DNA of 64,000 bases from Nocardia sp. XZ_19_385 (GCF_015355755.1 NZ_JACVEE010000008.1:120907-184906); one strand, 5' to 3'. Positions 33,351 to 41,574 are shown, counted from the stretch's first letter. The notes: generated from the letters alone by a model not told the origin. A program made the numbers and translations.

Positions 33351-34213
33351 CGGCCCACCTTATCGGCGGCGATCAGCAGGTATTGGAAGCTCCCCTCCCG
33401 ATAGGCGGTCAGGAACGGTTTTTCCACACCGGTCGCGAGTTCGGACTTGGTGCGCAGTTCCCAGTACGGGATCGTGGCCGGTGTGAGATCGATGACGTTG
33501 ATCGGCACCAGGTTGTTGGCGGCGAGCGCGCGGAAGTATTCGCCGCGCGGATGGATCATGCAGCCGTAGTGCGCGTCGATCCAGCTGACCGAGGACGAGC
33601 GGCCACCGGTGACGTCGTTGGAGCAACCGGTGATGCAGACGTAGCGCCCGCCGGGTTCGAGCAGCCGGGAGAATTCCGCGAACAGCTCGAAAAGGTCGAC
33701 GTACATGGTGGTTTCGTTGGTCCAGATGCCGCGCCGGGACGCGCTGTCGAAGCCGGTCTCGAGCATGTTGCGGAAGTGGAACCGCACTTTGTCCTCGACG
33801 CCGCGCTGCTGGGCCTGGTCGTTGGCGAAATCCACCTGGTATTGAGAGATGGTGACGCCGTCGACCTGGCAGCCGAAGCGCTGGTTGGCCATGAAACTGG
33901 TGCCGCCGCGCCCGGAACCGCCGTCGAGTAGCCGGTCGCCGGGTCGGACGTCGCCGAGATGGTCGAGCAGGAGATCGGCCTGGGCGGTTTCGAGGCGGTG
34001 CAGGTCGGTGACGATGCGCTGCTGCCGTGTCTCCTCCGGTCCTTCGAGCACCGACAGGTCGGGCTCGCCGATGCCGTAGTGGTGGTGATAGAGCCCGTCG
34101 ACTTCGCCGAGTTTGGTGTTGACCCGATCGTCGTTGGGATTGTTGTTCCAGTATTCGGCGACCGACTTCTGATACCGGGTGCGCAGTACTGCGTCAGGGT
34201 CGAGCATGGTCAT
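33347..34213 (-). CDS. geranyl diphosphate 2-C-methyltransferase
   Basis: 288-aa SAM-dependent enzyme that methylates C2 of GPP to 2-methyl-GPP, the substrate of 2-MIB synthase. The SAM motif is RLLDGGSGRGG (94-104). NETTMYVDLFELFAEFSRLL and the aromatic cluster EYWNNNPNDDRVN and HYGIG are typical of this family. It starts 6 bp after the synthase stop; a second in-frame ATG two codons in is an alternative start. The pairing with the synthase is the diagnostic 2-MIB arrangement. Confidence 0.95.
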   Translation of the reverse strand: MTMLDPDAVLRTRYQKSVAEYWNNNPNDDRVNTKLGEVDGLYHHHYGIGEPDLSVLEGPEETRQQRIVTDLHRLETAQADLLLDHLGDVRPGDRLLDGGSGRGGTSFMANQRFGCQVDGVTISQYQVDFANDQAQQRGVEDKVRFHFRNMLETGFDSASRRGIWTNETTMYVDLFELFAEFSRLLEPGGRYVCITGCSNDVTGGRSSSVSWIDAHYGCMIHPRGEYFRALAANNLVPINVIDLTPATIPYWELRTKSELATGVEKPFLTAYREGSFQYLLIAADKVGR

Positions 34214-34219
34214 TCGGGA

Positions 34220-35557
34220 TCATCCTCTCTCGGTAACGTCGTAACGCTTGCTGTCGGCATGCCAGGCGCGATTGCCGCCCATCCATGCCCACAGGCCGGT
34301 CAGGAACCGGCGCAGTTCGGCCGAGCCCGCGGCGGCCAGCGGTGCGGCCTCAGTTTCGAAGCGGTGCACCAGTTCGTCGTGGATCATCGCGGTCCGCAGG
34401 ACGGCTTCGCGCCGGGAGCAGTTCTCCTCCGCGGCGAGGACCGTCGGCAGGTTGAATTCCCGTCCCTGGGAACGGTCTTCGCGTGCCATCGAATAGAGGT
34501 CGTTCACCATTTGACTGGCCAGCGCGGCCGTGGTGACCACACGCCGCACCCGGGGGTCGGTGTATTCGGCGGCTTGGAGTTCATAGCCGCCGACCACATC
34601 GATGGGCGCCATGCACGGCAGGAAGCTGTGCGGTTGGCGGTTGGTGAGGTACTCCCAGACCGGTGGCATTCGCCCCGCGGTTCGCCAGCCAGCCTCCGCG
34701 CCCAAAGCGATGAACCAGCCGGCGATTTCGGTGCGCAGGCGGGCGAGCTGGGCGGTGGTTGCGTAACGGGACAGGTGCTCGAAACTGGTCCGGAAGGCGC
34801 GCAGGATCGGGTCTGCCCGCATCGCCTGCTCCAGCCGCGGCGCGTAGGCCGCCGGTAGGTGCACGGGATCCATTGCGGCGGCGGCCAGTTCGAGTCGTGG
34901 CCCGAGTTCGGCCTCGGCGCTGGACGGGGTTCCGTCGGGTGCGCGGTTGTCGGCTCCTTCCTCGCAGTAGTAGTCGTCGACGGACCATTCGGACACCGCG
35001 CATTTGGCGGCGGCCAGCAGCCGATCGGCATCGTCGCAATCGGGGTGGGCGAGCATGATCAGCCGGCCGAAGCCGGCATCTCTTAGGTCGTCCAATCGTC
35101 CTTCGTACAAACCGATTTCAGCGGCCCAGTCGATCAAGCCGTCGTTGACGACCGCGGCGAGCGCCGGATCGTCGCGGACCGGCGGTGGGCAGTAGAGCGG
35201 CGGAATCGGTGCGCCACTCGGTTTGATGGCGGTCGATCTGGCCCCTAACCCGTTGGGGCCCAGTGGTATTCGCTGGGGCGCCCCTGGGTCGGCGGTGACC
35301 GGTGGCGGGGGAGCGGTTACCGATTTGGGCCTAGGCAACCGCAACGCCGCCGCACCCAGTCCGCTCGGCCCGAGCAGCCGCGGCGGGTCCGCGCATTCGG
35401 TGGCACTCGAATCGCATTCTGCGACTGGAGCTTCCGGTGTCGAGAAGGGCAGCAGTGTGGCAGGAGCGCTGGTCTGGTGATTGTTCAGGAGCGCGGCAAC
35501 GGCAGCCGCCACCTCGTGCGTGGCAGCGGGCGCGCCGGCGCGTGAGAGCACCGACAT
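34220..35557 (-). CDS. 2-methylisoborneol synthase, encapsulin cargo
   Basis: 445-aa class I terpene cyclase turning 2-methyl-GPP into the earthy odorant 2-methylisoborneol. The metal-binding Asp-rich motif is DDYYCEE (194-200) and the NSE triad is N352, S356, E360 in NDLYSMARE. The catalytic domain begins near residue 125. Before it is a ~120-residue Pro/Ala/Gly-rich, probably disordered N-terminus with two related motifs, GPSGLGAAALRLP (63-75) and GPNGLGARS (100-108). In Family 2B encapsulin systems such N-terminal motifs act as shell-targeting tags. Start ATG 35557 lies 16 bp after the shell gene stop. Confidence 0.95.
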   Translation of the reverse strand: MSVLSRAGAPAATHEVAAAVAALLNNHQTSAPATLLPFSTPEAPVAECDSSATECADPPRLLGPSGLGAAALRLPRPKSVTAPPPPVTADPGAPQRIPLGPNGLGARSTAIKPSGAPIPPLYCPPPVRDDPALAAVVNDGLIDWAAEIGLYEGRLDDLRDAGFGRLIMLAHPDCDDADRLLAAAKCAVSEWSVDDYYCEEGADNRAPDGTPSSAEAELGPRLELAAAAMDPVHLPAAYAPRLEQAMRADPILRAFRTSFEHLSRYATTAQLARLRTEIAGWFIALGAEAGWRTAGRMPPVWEYLTNRQPHSFLPCMAPIDVVGGYELQAAEYTDPRVRRVVTTAALASQMVNDLYSMAREDRSQGREFNLPTVLAAEENCSRREAVLRTAMIHDELVHRFETEAAPLAAAGSAELRRFLTGLWAWMGGNRAWHADSKRYDVTERG

Positions 35558-35573
35558 CGAAGCACCCCCCGGC

Positions 35574-36980
35574 TCAGTCGGCTTGCCGGGCGACCAGGAC
35601 GTTGTCCAGCATCCCCAGTGCATCCGGTACCAGCACCGCCGCCGAGTAGTAGCAGCTCACCAGATACGAGATGACCGACTGATCATCGATGCCTTTGAAC
35701 CGCACATTCAGGCTGGGCTCGTACTCGTCGGGGATCCCGGTCTGATGCAGCCCGATCACCCCTTGGTCCTGCTCGCCGGTGCGCATGGCGAGAATCGAGG
35801 TGGTGTGGGTATCGCTGACCGGAATCTTGCCGCACGGATAGATCGGCACGCCACGCCAGGCCGGCACGCGATGCCCGTTCACCTCCACCGGATCGGGGTA
35901 GAGCCCGCGCTTGCTGCATTCGCGGCCGAACGCCGCGATCGCCTTCGGATGTGCGAGAAACAGTTTGGTGCTGCGCCGCATGCTCAGCAGGTCGTCCATG
36001 TCATCGGGGGTCGGCGGGCCGGATTCGGCGTAGATCCGCTGTTTCAGGTCGCAGTTGTGCAGCAGGCCGAAGTCCGGGTTGTTGACCAGATCGTGCTCGC
36101 GCCGTTCATAGAGGGCCTCGATGGTCAGCCGGAGTTGCTGTTCCACCTGGTTCATCGGGTCGTTGAACAGGTCGGCGACCCGTGAGTGCACCTGCAGCAC
36201 GCTCTGCGCCAGGCTGAGTTCGTATTCCCGGGGCGCGATGTCGTAGTCGGCGTAGGTGCCGAGCAGCGCCGGTTCGCCCGCGTGCCCCGAAGCGATCTCG
36301 ATATTCGCCTCACCGGCTCTGTTCTGCGGCAGCGCGGGTTCGGAGGCGACCTGTTCCAGGTGCCGGCGCAGCGCCGGCGCGCGGCTGAGGGTTTGGTCCA
36401 GGGCCGCTCGCGACAGCGTCAAAACTGTGGTGGGTGTGACGGTTTTGACCGTGACCGGCCAGATCGCCGAGGGGTCGGTGAGCGCGGAGTCGCCGAAGTG
36501 GTCGCCGTCGGCGAGTTGCCCGAGCTTGGTCTGTTCGCCGTACTGCCCGGTACCGTACTTGTTCACCTTGCCGTGCACGATCAGCACGATCTGGTCCATC
36601 GGGTTCCCGAATTCGGCGATCACCGTGCCGGGGTCGAGGTCCTGCTGCTCGAAGCGCCGCGCGAGTTCCTCCAGTGCGTCCTCGTCGGAGAGGCCGCGCA
36701 GTTGACGGAGTTCCTTGAGTTCCATGGGGATCGCCCGGGCCTTGCCGCCGTCGATGGCGAAGGTGACGATGCCGTCGCCGACGGTGTGGGTCAGGCGCCG
36801 GTTGACGCGGTAGGTGCCGCCGCTGACCTGGACCCAGGGCAGCGCGCGGGTGAGCCATCGGGAACTGATGGCCTGCATCTGCGGTACGGATTTGGTGGTG
36901 GTCGTCAGCTGACGGGCTGCGGTGGTGCTGAGGCTCTTGCGCTGTTCTTCGGTGTGGGCGGGCATCTCTTCGATAGTCAT
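35574..36980 (-). CDS. Family 2B encapsulin shell protein with cNMP-binding-like domain
   Basis: 468-aa HK97-fold nanocompartment protein (EshA/SrpI relatives). The N-arm and early shell segment (1-90) are followed by a Crp-like cyclic-nucleotide-binding domain inserted at about 90-215 ([20 protein letters not shown]), then P/A-domain text (230-468) such as [16 protein letters not shown] and [18 protein letters not shown]. The phosphate-binding cassette reads [18 protein letters not shown] (161-178): the usual Arg that holds the cyclic phosphate is absent. First gene of the 2-MIB operon; the next gene encodes the cargo cyclase. It should assemble a protein shell in the cytosol. Earlier annotation as a Crp/Fnr regulator would be misleading, because no DNA-binding HTH is present. 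Confidence 0.93.
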   Translation of the reverse strand: MTIEEMPAHTEEQRKSLSTTAARQLTTTTKSVPQMQAISSRWLTRALPWVQVSGGTYRVNRRLTHTVGDGIVTFAIDGGKARAIPMELKELRQLRGLSDEDALEELARRFEQQDLDPGTVIAEFGNPMDQIVLIVHGKVNKYGTGQYGEQTKLGQLADGDHFGDSALTDPSAIWPVTVKTVTPTTVLTLSRAALDQTLSRAPALRRHLEQVASEPALPQNRAGEANIEIASGHAGEPALLGTYADYDIAPREYELSLAQSVLQVHSRVADLFNDPMNQVEQQLRLTIEALYERREHDLVNNPDFGLLHNCDLKQRIYAESGPPTPDDMDDLLSMRRSTKLFLAHPKAIAAFGRECSKRGLYPDPVEVNGHRVPAWRGVPIYPCGKIPVSDTHTTSILAMRTGEQDQGVIGLHQTGIPDEYEPSLNVRFKGIDDQSVISYLVSCYYSAAVLVPDALGMLDNVLVARQAD

Positions 36981-37080
36981 GCGCCATCCTCAAATCAGTC
37001 GGGTCGAGCGAATTGAGTTACGCGACAATGCGTTTCAGATGCACCGATGTTAAACGCAAGGTCTCGGCCGTACGGCGGAA

Positions 37081-37133
37081 TGCCGTGATTCGTTTTGGAT
37101 GGTTACGACATGCGCTCGATCCGGGCAACTGCC
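37081..37133. repeat. cis repeat A upstream of the shell gene
   Basis: 53-bp segment about 74% identical (39 of 53) to 37586-37637, with conserved cores GGATGGTTACGACATG and GCTCGAT. It lies 100-150 bp upstream of the encapsulin start, where a promoter or activator site is expected. Between it and the gene (36981-37080) I see no other pattern except an AT-richer stretch near 37010-37060. Confidence 0.5.
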
Positions 37134-37147
37134 GCGGACACAAAAAA

Positions 37148-37194
37148 CCGCACGTCCGGAATGTCGCGCTGGGACGGACATTCCAGACGTGCGG
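37148..37194 (-). terminator. strong intrinsic terminator of the small Pro/Arg-rich gene
   Basis: CCGCACGTCCGGAATGTC (37148-37165) pairs with GACATTCCAGACGTGCGG (37177-37194): 18 positions, one mismatch, 11-nt loop. On the minus strand it is followed by TTTTTTG. A classic rho-independent terminator, unusual here for having a T-tract. It lies 17 nt beyond the stop of the small minus-strand ORF and about 170 bp upstream of the encapsulin start. Confidence 0.85.
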
Positions 37195-37210
37195 TGCGGA
37201 AGCATCCTGA

Positions 37211-37372
37211 TCAGCGGTTCAGGATGCGCGGGATAGGTGCCAGCCACTGGCCCGTCCGGACCGGCAGCGATGGCTGCGTGCGGCCGACGATCGGGGTACG
37301 GCGCGGCGGCGGGCCGTCGATAGTCGGTACTGCGGGCCGACGGTGCGGCTTAGGTGAATCATCTTCCTCCAC
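37211..37372 (-). CDS. small Pro/Arg-rich protein, unrecognised
   Basis: 53 aa from GTG 37372 to TGA 37211. Composition is strongly biased to Pro and Arg: it opens MEEDDSPKPHRRPAVPT, continues with PPPRRTPIVGRTQPSLPVR and ends GQWLAPIPRILNR. No membrane helix or known domain. A 9-bp palindrome GCATCCTGA/TCAGGATGC (37202-37227) overlaps the stop, and a textbook T-tract terminator follows at 37148-37194, supporting a genuine short gene. No clear Shine-Dalgarno is visible; the frame is open upstream to a TAA near 37434. It is oriented towards the encapsulin operon but is a separate transcript. It could be a short basic peptide or RNA gene product, and a purely non-coding transcript is possible. 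Confidence 0.5.
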   Translation of the reverse strand: MEEDDSPKPHRRPAVPTIDGPPPRRTPIVGRTQPSLPVRTGQWLAPIPRILNR

Positions 37373-37585
37373 TGAACAATTCGGTTCGGTTGCGCGACTC
37401 AGCGCGAGCGCGACGGTTGGAGCGAGTGCTTAACGGTGGTGCTGAGTTGCACGGTTCACGTCGAACGGCAGGCTTGGAGCAGCCTGCGGGATCGGCGATG
37501 GGCGGCCGATCTACGCGGCAAGGCATGTGTGAACGGCATGAAATATAGGGCGGGAACCCGCAGGTACGCAGCGGAATTCGCAGAT

Positions 37586-37637
37586 TGCCGAGATCGAATT
37601 CGGATGGTAACGAAACGTGCTCGATCGAGACAACGCC
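37586..37637. repeat. cis repeat B upstream of the small Pro/Arg-rich gene
   Basis: Second copy of the element at 37081-37133; shared cores are GGATGGTAACGA and GTGCTCGAT. It lies in the 334-bp gene-free stretch 37373-37706 between the divergent small ORF and the DUF4239 gene. Apart from this element and the TAGGGT promoter at 37693, I see nothing in that stretch. Confidence 0.5.
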
Positions 37638-37692
37638 AGGTAACGTCCTGGGACGAATCGCGCCGCAGCCAGGAAGTTTGCTAAACGGTAGC

Positions 37693-37698
37693 TAGGGT
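37693..37698 (+). promoter_or_regulatory. TAGGGT -10 element for a leaderless gene
   Basis: TAGGGT eight nt before the ATG at 37707, with no Shine-Dalgarno between them. Same spacing logic as at both YfhO genes. Suggests transcription starting at or near the start codon. Confidence 0.45.
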
Positions 37699-37706
37699 TA
37701 CCGCTC

Positions 37707-38492
37707 ATGTTCACTTGGATCTACGGTCTGCCTATCTGGCTGGTGTTCCTGATCATTACCGGCGTGCCGGTTCTGCTCACCTGCGCGGGCATCGTGCTGG
37801 CCCGTCCGACGGTGCGGCGGATCTTCGGACCCGAGCCGGGCAACAACGACACCGTCATCATGGTGCTCACCGTCGGCGGGGTGTTCTACGGTTTGCTGCT
37901 CGGCCTGATCGCCGCCGCGACCTACGAGTCCAACGACCACGCACAGGGTTTGATCGCCGACGAAGCCGCCGCGGTCGGCACGCTCTACCGCGAGGTGGCC
38001 GCCTACCCGGAGCCGCAGCGCGCGGTGCTGCAGAACGATCTCGTCGACTACACCCAGGACGTGCTGACCGTCGTCTTCCCGAAACTGCGCGCCGGGGAGG
38101 AGCCGATGGGCGGCACCGCGCTGGTCACCCGCTTCCAGGGGCACTTGCTGGCGTTCCAGCCCGAAACCAAGGCTGAGGAGATCGTGCACGCGGCGACGAT
38201 CGAACAGTTCGCCCGCTTCGACTCCGACCGCCGGCATCGGATCAACGCCAGTCAGGGCGGCATCCCGGACGTGCTGTGGTGGGTCATCCTGGTCGGCGCC
38301 GCGATCAACCTGGTCCTGCTGTGCCTGTTCAGTCTCAAACGCGGCGCGCATTTGCTGCTTGGTGGCTTGTTCGCCTTCTTCCTCGGAACGATGCTGTTTC
38401 TCATCGCGGCGATGGACTATCCGTTCCGCGGCGAGCTGAGCGTGAGCCCGCAGCCGTTCGAGAGCATGTACGCCAACGTGATGGGCCGCTGA
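37707..38492 (+). CDS. DUF4239 (bestrophin-like) membrane protein
   Basis: 261 aa with two N-terminal helices (LPIWLVFLIITGVPVLLTCAG; VIMVLTVGGVFYGLLLGLIAA) and two C-terminal helices (VLWWVILVGAAINLVLLCLF; LLGGLFAFFLGTMLFLIAAM). The central soluble part (YESNDHAQGLIADEAAAVGTLYREV, given here as IADEAAAVGTLYREV) is the DUF4239 signature. Family members resemble bestrophin channels but have no established function. Probably leaderless (see 37693). A 9-bp GC hairpin follows at 38580. Confidence 0.85.
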   Translation: MFTWIYGLPIWLVFLIITGVPVLLTCAGIVLARPTVRRIFGPEPGNNDTVIMVLTVGGVFYGLLLGLIAAATYESNDHAQGLIADEAAAVGTLYREVAAYPEPQRAVLQNDLVDYTQDVLTVVFPKLRAGEEPMGGTALVTRFQGHLLAFQPETKAEEIVHAATIEQFARFDSDRRHRINASQGGIPDVLWWVILVGAAINLVLLCLFSLKRGAHLLLGGLFAFFLGTMLFLIAAMDYPFRGELSVSPQPFESMYANVMGR

Positions 38493-38579
38493 GTCATGCA
38501 ACCTGTCACAGCCGCCACATAGGGGTCACCCGATGTGGGAAGCTCTTGGCAACACATAGACGGCGTGCGTCTTTGGGGG

Positions 38580-38600
38580 CCGGCGAGACCATCTCGCCGG
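38580..38600 (+). terminator. hairpin between DUF4239 gene and the hydrolase-ligase gene
   Basis: CCGGCGAGA-CCA-TCTCGCCGG: perfect 9-bp stem, 3-nt loop, 88 bp after the DUF4239 stop and 53 bp before the next start. No T-tract. Confidence 0.5.
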
Positions 38601-38652
38601 TGCGTCACGCCGGAGTGCGTGGCATGCGTGCAGGGTAGGGCCAGGAGCAATC

Positions 38653-41574
38653 GTGAAGTTCAGTTCGAAAGACGTGGTGGGATCGGTGCAGCGGTTGATG
38701 GCGACCGCGCAGAACGGTCTCGAGGTGATCCGTTTCGGCGGGCTCACCCATGACGTCGAGTCGTCCCCGTTCGAGGTGGTCGAGCGCCGGCGGATGTATC
38801 GGCTGCGGCGCTACTTCCCCGACGACACCACTCCGGGCCGGCCGGTGGCACTGCTGGTGCCGCCGTTGATGGTCAATGCCGACATCTGGGATGTGAACGC
38901 CGAGGACGGCGCGGTCGGGATCCTGCATCGCGGCGGAGTCGACTGCTGGGTGGTCGATTTCGGCTCGCCCGCCTCCGAGGAGGGCGGCTGGGAACGCGAT
39001 CTCGCCGATCACGTGCTGGCGGTCAGCAGCGCCATCGACACGGTGTACGAGGCGACCGGCTCGAACGTGCACCTGATGGGTTACTCGCAGGGCGGCATGT
39101 TCGCCTACCAGACCGCGGCCTTCCGCTACGGCAAGGGCGTGGCCAGCATCGTCACCTTCGGCAGCCCGGTCGACGTGGTCGCGGGCATGCCGTTCGGGCT
39201 GCCCTACGGACTGGTCCGCGAGGTCGCCGATTTCCTGGCCGACCATGTCGTGACCCGCCTGCCGATCACCGATTCCATGGTGCGTTTCGGTTTCCAGATG
39301 CTGGATCCGGTGAAGACGGCCAAGGCGCGCGTCGATTTCCTGCGCCAGCTGCACGACCGGGAAGCGTTGCTGCCCAAGGAACGTCAGCGACGCTTCCTCA
39401 ACAACGACGGCTGGGTCGGCTACGCGGGCCCGGCGGCCGCGGATCTGCTCCGGCAGTTCGTCGTGCACAATCGGATGATGCTGGGCGGCTTCGTGATTCG
39501 CGATCAGCCGATTTCGCTGGCGGAGCTGAAGATGCCGATCCTGGCCTTCGTCGGCGAGGTCGACGACATCGGCCAGCCCGCGGCGGTGCGCGGCATCGTG
39601 CGGGCCGCGCCGAACGCCGAGGTGTACGAGGCGACCCTGGTGGCCGGGCATTTCGGTCTGGTGGCGGGCAGCACGGCGACCAATCACACCTGGCCGCTGG
39701 TGCGGCAGTGGATCGATTGGATGGATCGCGACAAGGCGCTGCCCGACGAGATCTTCCGGATGGCCGAGCACGTGCCGACCACGGGCCCGCGCACCGCGGC
39801 GACCCGGATGGTGCACACCGTGGCCAGCCTCGCCGAGGCCGGCGCGGGCGTCGGCAAAGCCCTGGAAGGGGTCGCGGGCAACACCGTGCGCGGTTCCATC
39901 GAGCTGGCCGGTGAGGCCGCACGCGCACTGCCCCGCCTGGCCCGCCTCGGCATGATCCAGCCGAACACCCGAATCTCGCTGGGCCGCTTGCTCGCCGAGC
40001 AGGCCCGCCGCGCGCCGCTGCGCGAACTGTTCCTGTTCGACGACCGCGTGCACAGCAACGCGGCGGTGGACACCCGCATCAACAATGTGGTGCGCGGCCT
40101 CATCTCCGTCGGCATCCGGCCCGCCGACCGGGTCGGTGTGCTGATGGAAACCCGGCCCAGCGCCCTGGCCACGATCGCGGCGCTCTCCCGGCTCGGCGCG
40201 GTGGCGGTACTGCTCGCCCCGGGCAGTGAACTCGACCGCGCCATCGAACTCACCGGCATCACCACGCTGGTCTCGGACCCGGACAACCTGCGGCAGGCCG
40301 CGGCCACCGGCATCCAAGTGCTGGTGCTCGGCGGCGGCGACGCGCGTCAGCTGGATCTGCCGGTGAGCGACCAGGTGGTCGACCTCGAGCAGATCGACCC
40401 GGCCCAGGTGCGGCTGCCCGCTTGGTACCGACCGGATCCGGGCTTGGCACGCGAGCTCGCGTTCGTGCTGGTCACCGGCACCGGCGACCGCCTGGAAACC
40501 AAGTACATCAGCAACCATCGGTGGGCGCTGTCGGCCTTCGGCACCGCCAGCGCGGCCGACCTGGACCGCAACGACACCGTGTACTGCCTTGCGCCGCTGC
40601 ATCATTCGTCGGGTCTGCTGGTCAGCCTGGGTGGCGCGATCGCGGGCGGCAGCCGGATCGCGCTGGCCCGCTCGCTCGATCCGGCGCGTTTCGCCGAGGA
40701 GGTGCACCGCTACGGCGTCACCGTGGTGACCTACACCTGGACCATGCTGCGCGACATCCTCGACGCGGAAGTCTTCCCGGTGGGCCATTCCCACCCGATC
40801 CGCTTGTTCATCGGTTCCGGCATGCCCGCGGGTCTGTGGCGGCGCACGACCGAGCAGTTCGCGCCCGCGCGCGTGCTCGAGTTCTATGCCTCCATCGAGG
40901 GCGATGTGGTGCTGGCCAACGTGACCGGCGCGAAGGCCGGTTGCAAGGGCCGCCCGGTGCCGGGGACCGCCAAGGTCGAACTCGTCGCCTTCGATCCGGT
41001 GACCGGGCGGGTCCTCAACGACGAGTCCGGGTTCGCCCGGCGCTGCGCCGACAACGAGGTGGGCCTGCTCATCGGCAAAGCCTCCGAGCACATCGACATT
41101 TCGGCGGGCGGCCTGCGCGGCGTGTTCAGCCGCGGCGACTCCTGGATGCCGACCGAAAACCTGTTCCGCCGTGACAGCGACGGCGACTACTGGCTGGTCG
41201 ACCGCAAGGACACGGTGATCCAGACCGGTCGCGGTCCGGTGTACACCCAGCCGATCGTGGACGCGCTCAACGACATCGCCGCGGTCGACATGGAGGTCGC
41301 CTACGGGTTGCAGATCGCCGACCGGTGCCTGGCGGTGGCCGCAGTCAGCGTCCGTGACGGGATGCGGCTGGACCACAAGGACGTCACCGAGGGGCTGCGC
41401 GCGCTCGACCCGGAGCAGCGTCCGGACATCGTCTACGTTGTCGACGAGATTCCGCGCAGCTCGTCCTACCGCCCGTCCACCCGTGCCGTGCAAGCGGCCG
41501 GTCGCCCGCAGCCAGGGCCGGACACCTGGTGGTACAACCCGGAAACCGACGCCTACGAGATCCTGACCGACTGA
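38653..41574 (+). CDS. fused PhaC-like alpha/beta-hydrolase and acyl-CoA-synthetase-like protein
   Basis: 973-aa two-domain protein. Residues ~1-380 are an alpha/beta hydrolase resembling PHA synthases (IWDVNAEDGAVG; nucleophile elbow GYSQGG 143-148 with Ser, not the PhaC Cys; late GHFGLVAGS). Residues ~440-973 are an ANL/FadD-like adenylating domain (LLAEQARRAPLRELFLFDD). The P-loop expected as TSGTTGxPK reads VTGTGDRLETK (about 607-617), and the A5 YGxTE motif reads FYASIEGD, so adenylation chemistry is doubtful or altered. AGGAG sits 5 nt before GTG 38653. Likely role in fatty-acyl or polyester-like lipid handling; partners unknown. Confidence 0.82.
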   Translation: MKFSSKDVVGSVQRLMATAQNGLEVIRFGGLTHDVESSPFEVVERRRMYRLRRYFPDDTTPGRPVALLVPPLMVNADIWDVNAEDGAVGILHRGGVDCWVVDFGSPASEEGGWERDLADHVLAVSSAIDTVYEATGSNVHLMGYSQGGMFAYQTAAFRYGKGVASIVTFGSPVDVVAGMPFGLPYGLVREVADFLADHVVTRLPITDSMVRFGFQMLDPVKTAKARVDFLRQLHDREALLPKERQRRFLNNDGWVGYAGPAAADLLRQFVVHNRMMLGGFVIRDQPISLAELKMPILAFVGEVDDIGQPAAVRGIVRAAPNAEVYEATLVAGHFGLVAGSTATNHTWPLVRQWIDWMDRDKALPDEIFRMAEHVPTTGPRTAATRMVHTVASLAEAGAGVGKALEGVAGNTVRGSIELAGEAARALPRLARLGMIQPNTRISLGRLLAEQARRAPLRELFLFDDRVHSNAAVDTRINNVVRGLISVGIRPADRVGVLMETRPSALATIAALSRLGAVAVLLAPGSELDRAIELTGITTLVSDPDNLRQAAATGIQVLVLGGGDARQLDLPVSDQVVDLEQIDPAQVRLPAWYRPDPGLARELAFVLVTGTGDRLETKYISNHRWALSAFGTASAADLDRNDTVYCLAPLHHSSGLLVSLGGAIAGGSRIALARSLDPARFAEEVHRYGVTVVTYTWTMLRDILDAEVFPVGHSHPIRLFIGSGMPAGLWRRTTEQFAPARVLEFYASIEGDVVLANVTGAKAGCKGRPVPGTAKVELVAFDPVTGRVLNDESGFARRCADNEVGLLIGKASEHIDISAGGLRGVFSRGDSWMPTENLFRRDSDGDYWLVDRKDTVIQTGRGPVYTQPIVDALNDIAAVDMEVAYGLQIADRCLAVAAVSVRDGMRLDHKDVTEGLRALDPEQRPDIVYVVDEIPRSSSYRPSTRAVQAAGRPQPGPDTWWYNPETDAYEILTD

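Noticed and set aside
35574..36980. Annotation of the shell protein as a Crp/Fnr transcription factor
   Set aside because: It has a cNMP-binding-like domain but no helix-turn-helix; the remaining sequence is encapsulin-like and the gene heads a cargo operon.
37511..37714. 67-codon minus-strand frame overlapping the DUF4239 start
   Set aside because: Overlaps the leaderless promoter and cis repeat; composition not coding-like.
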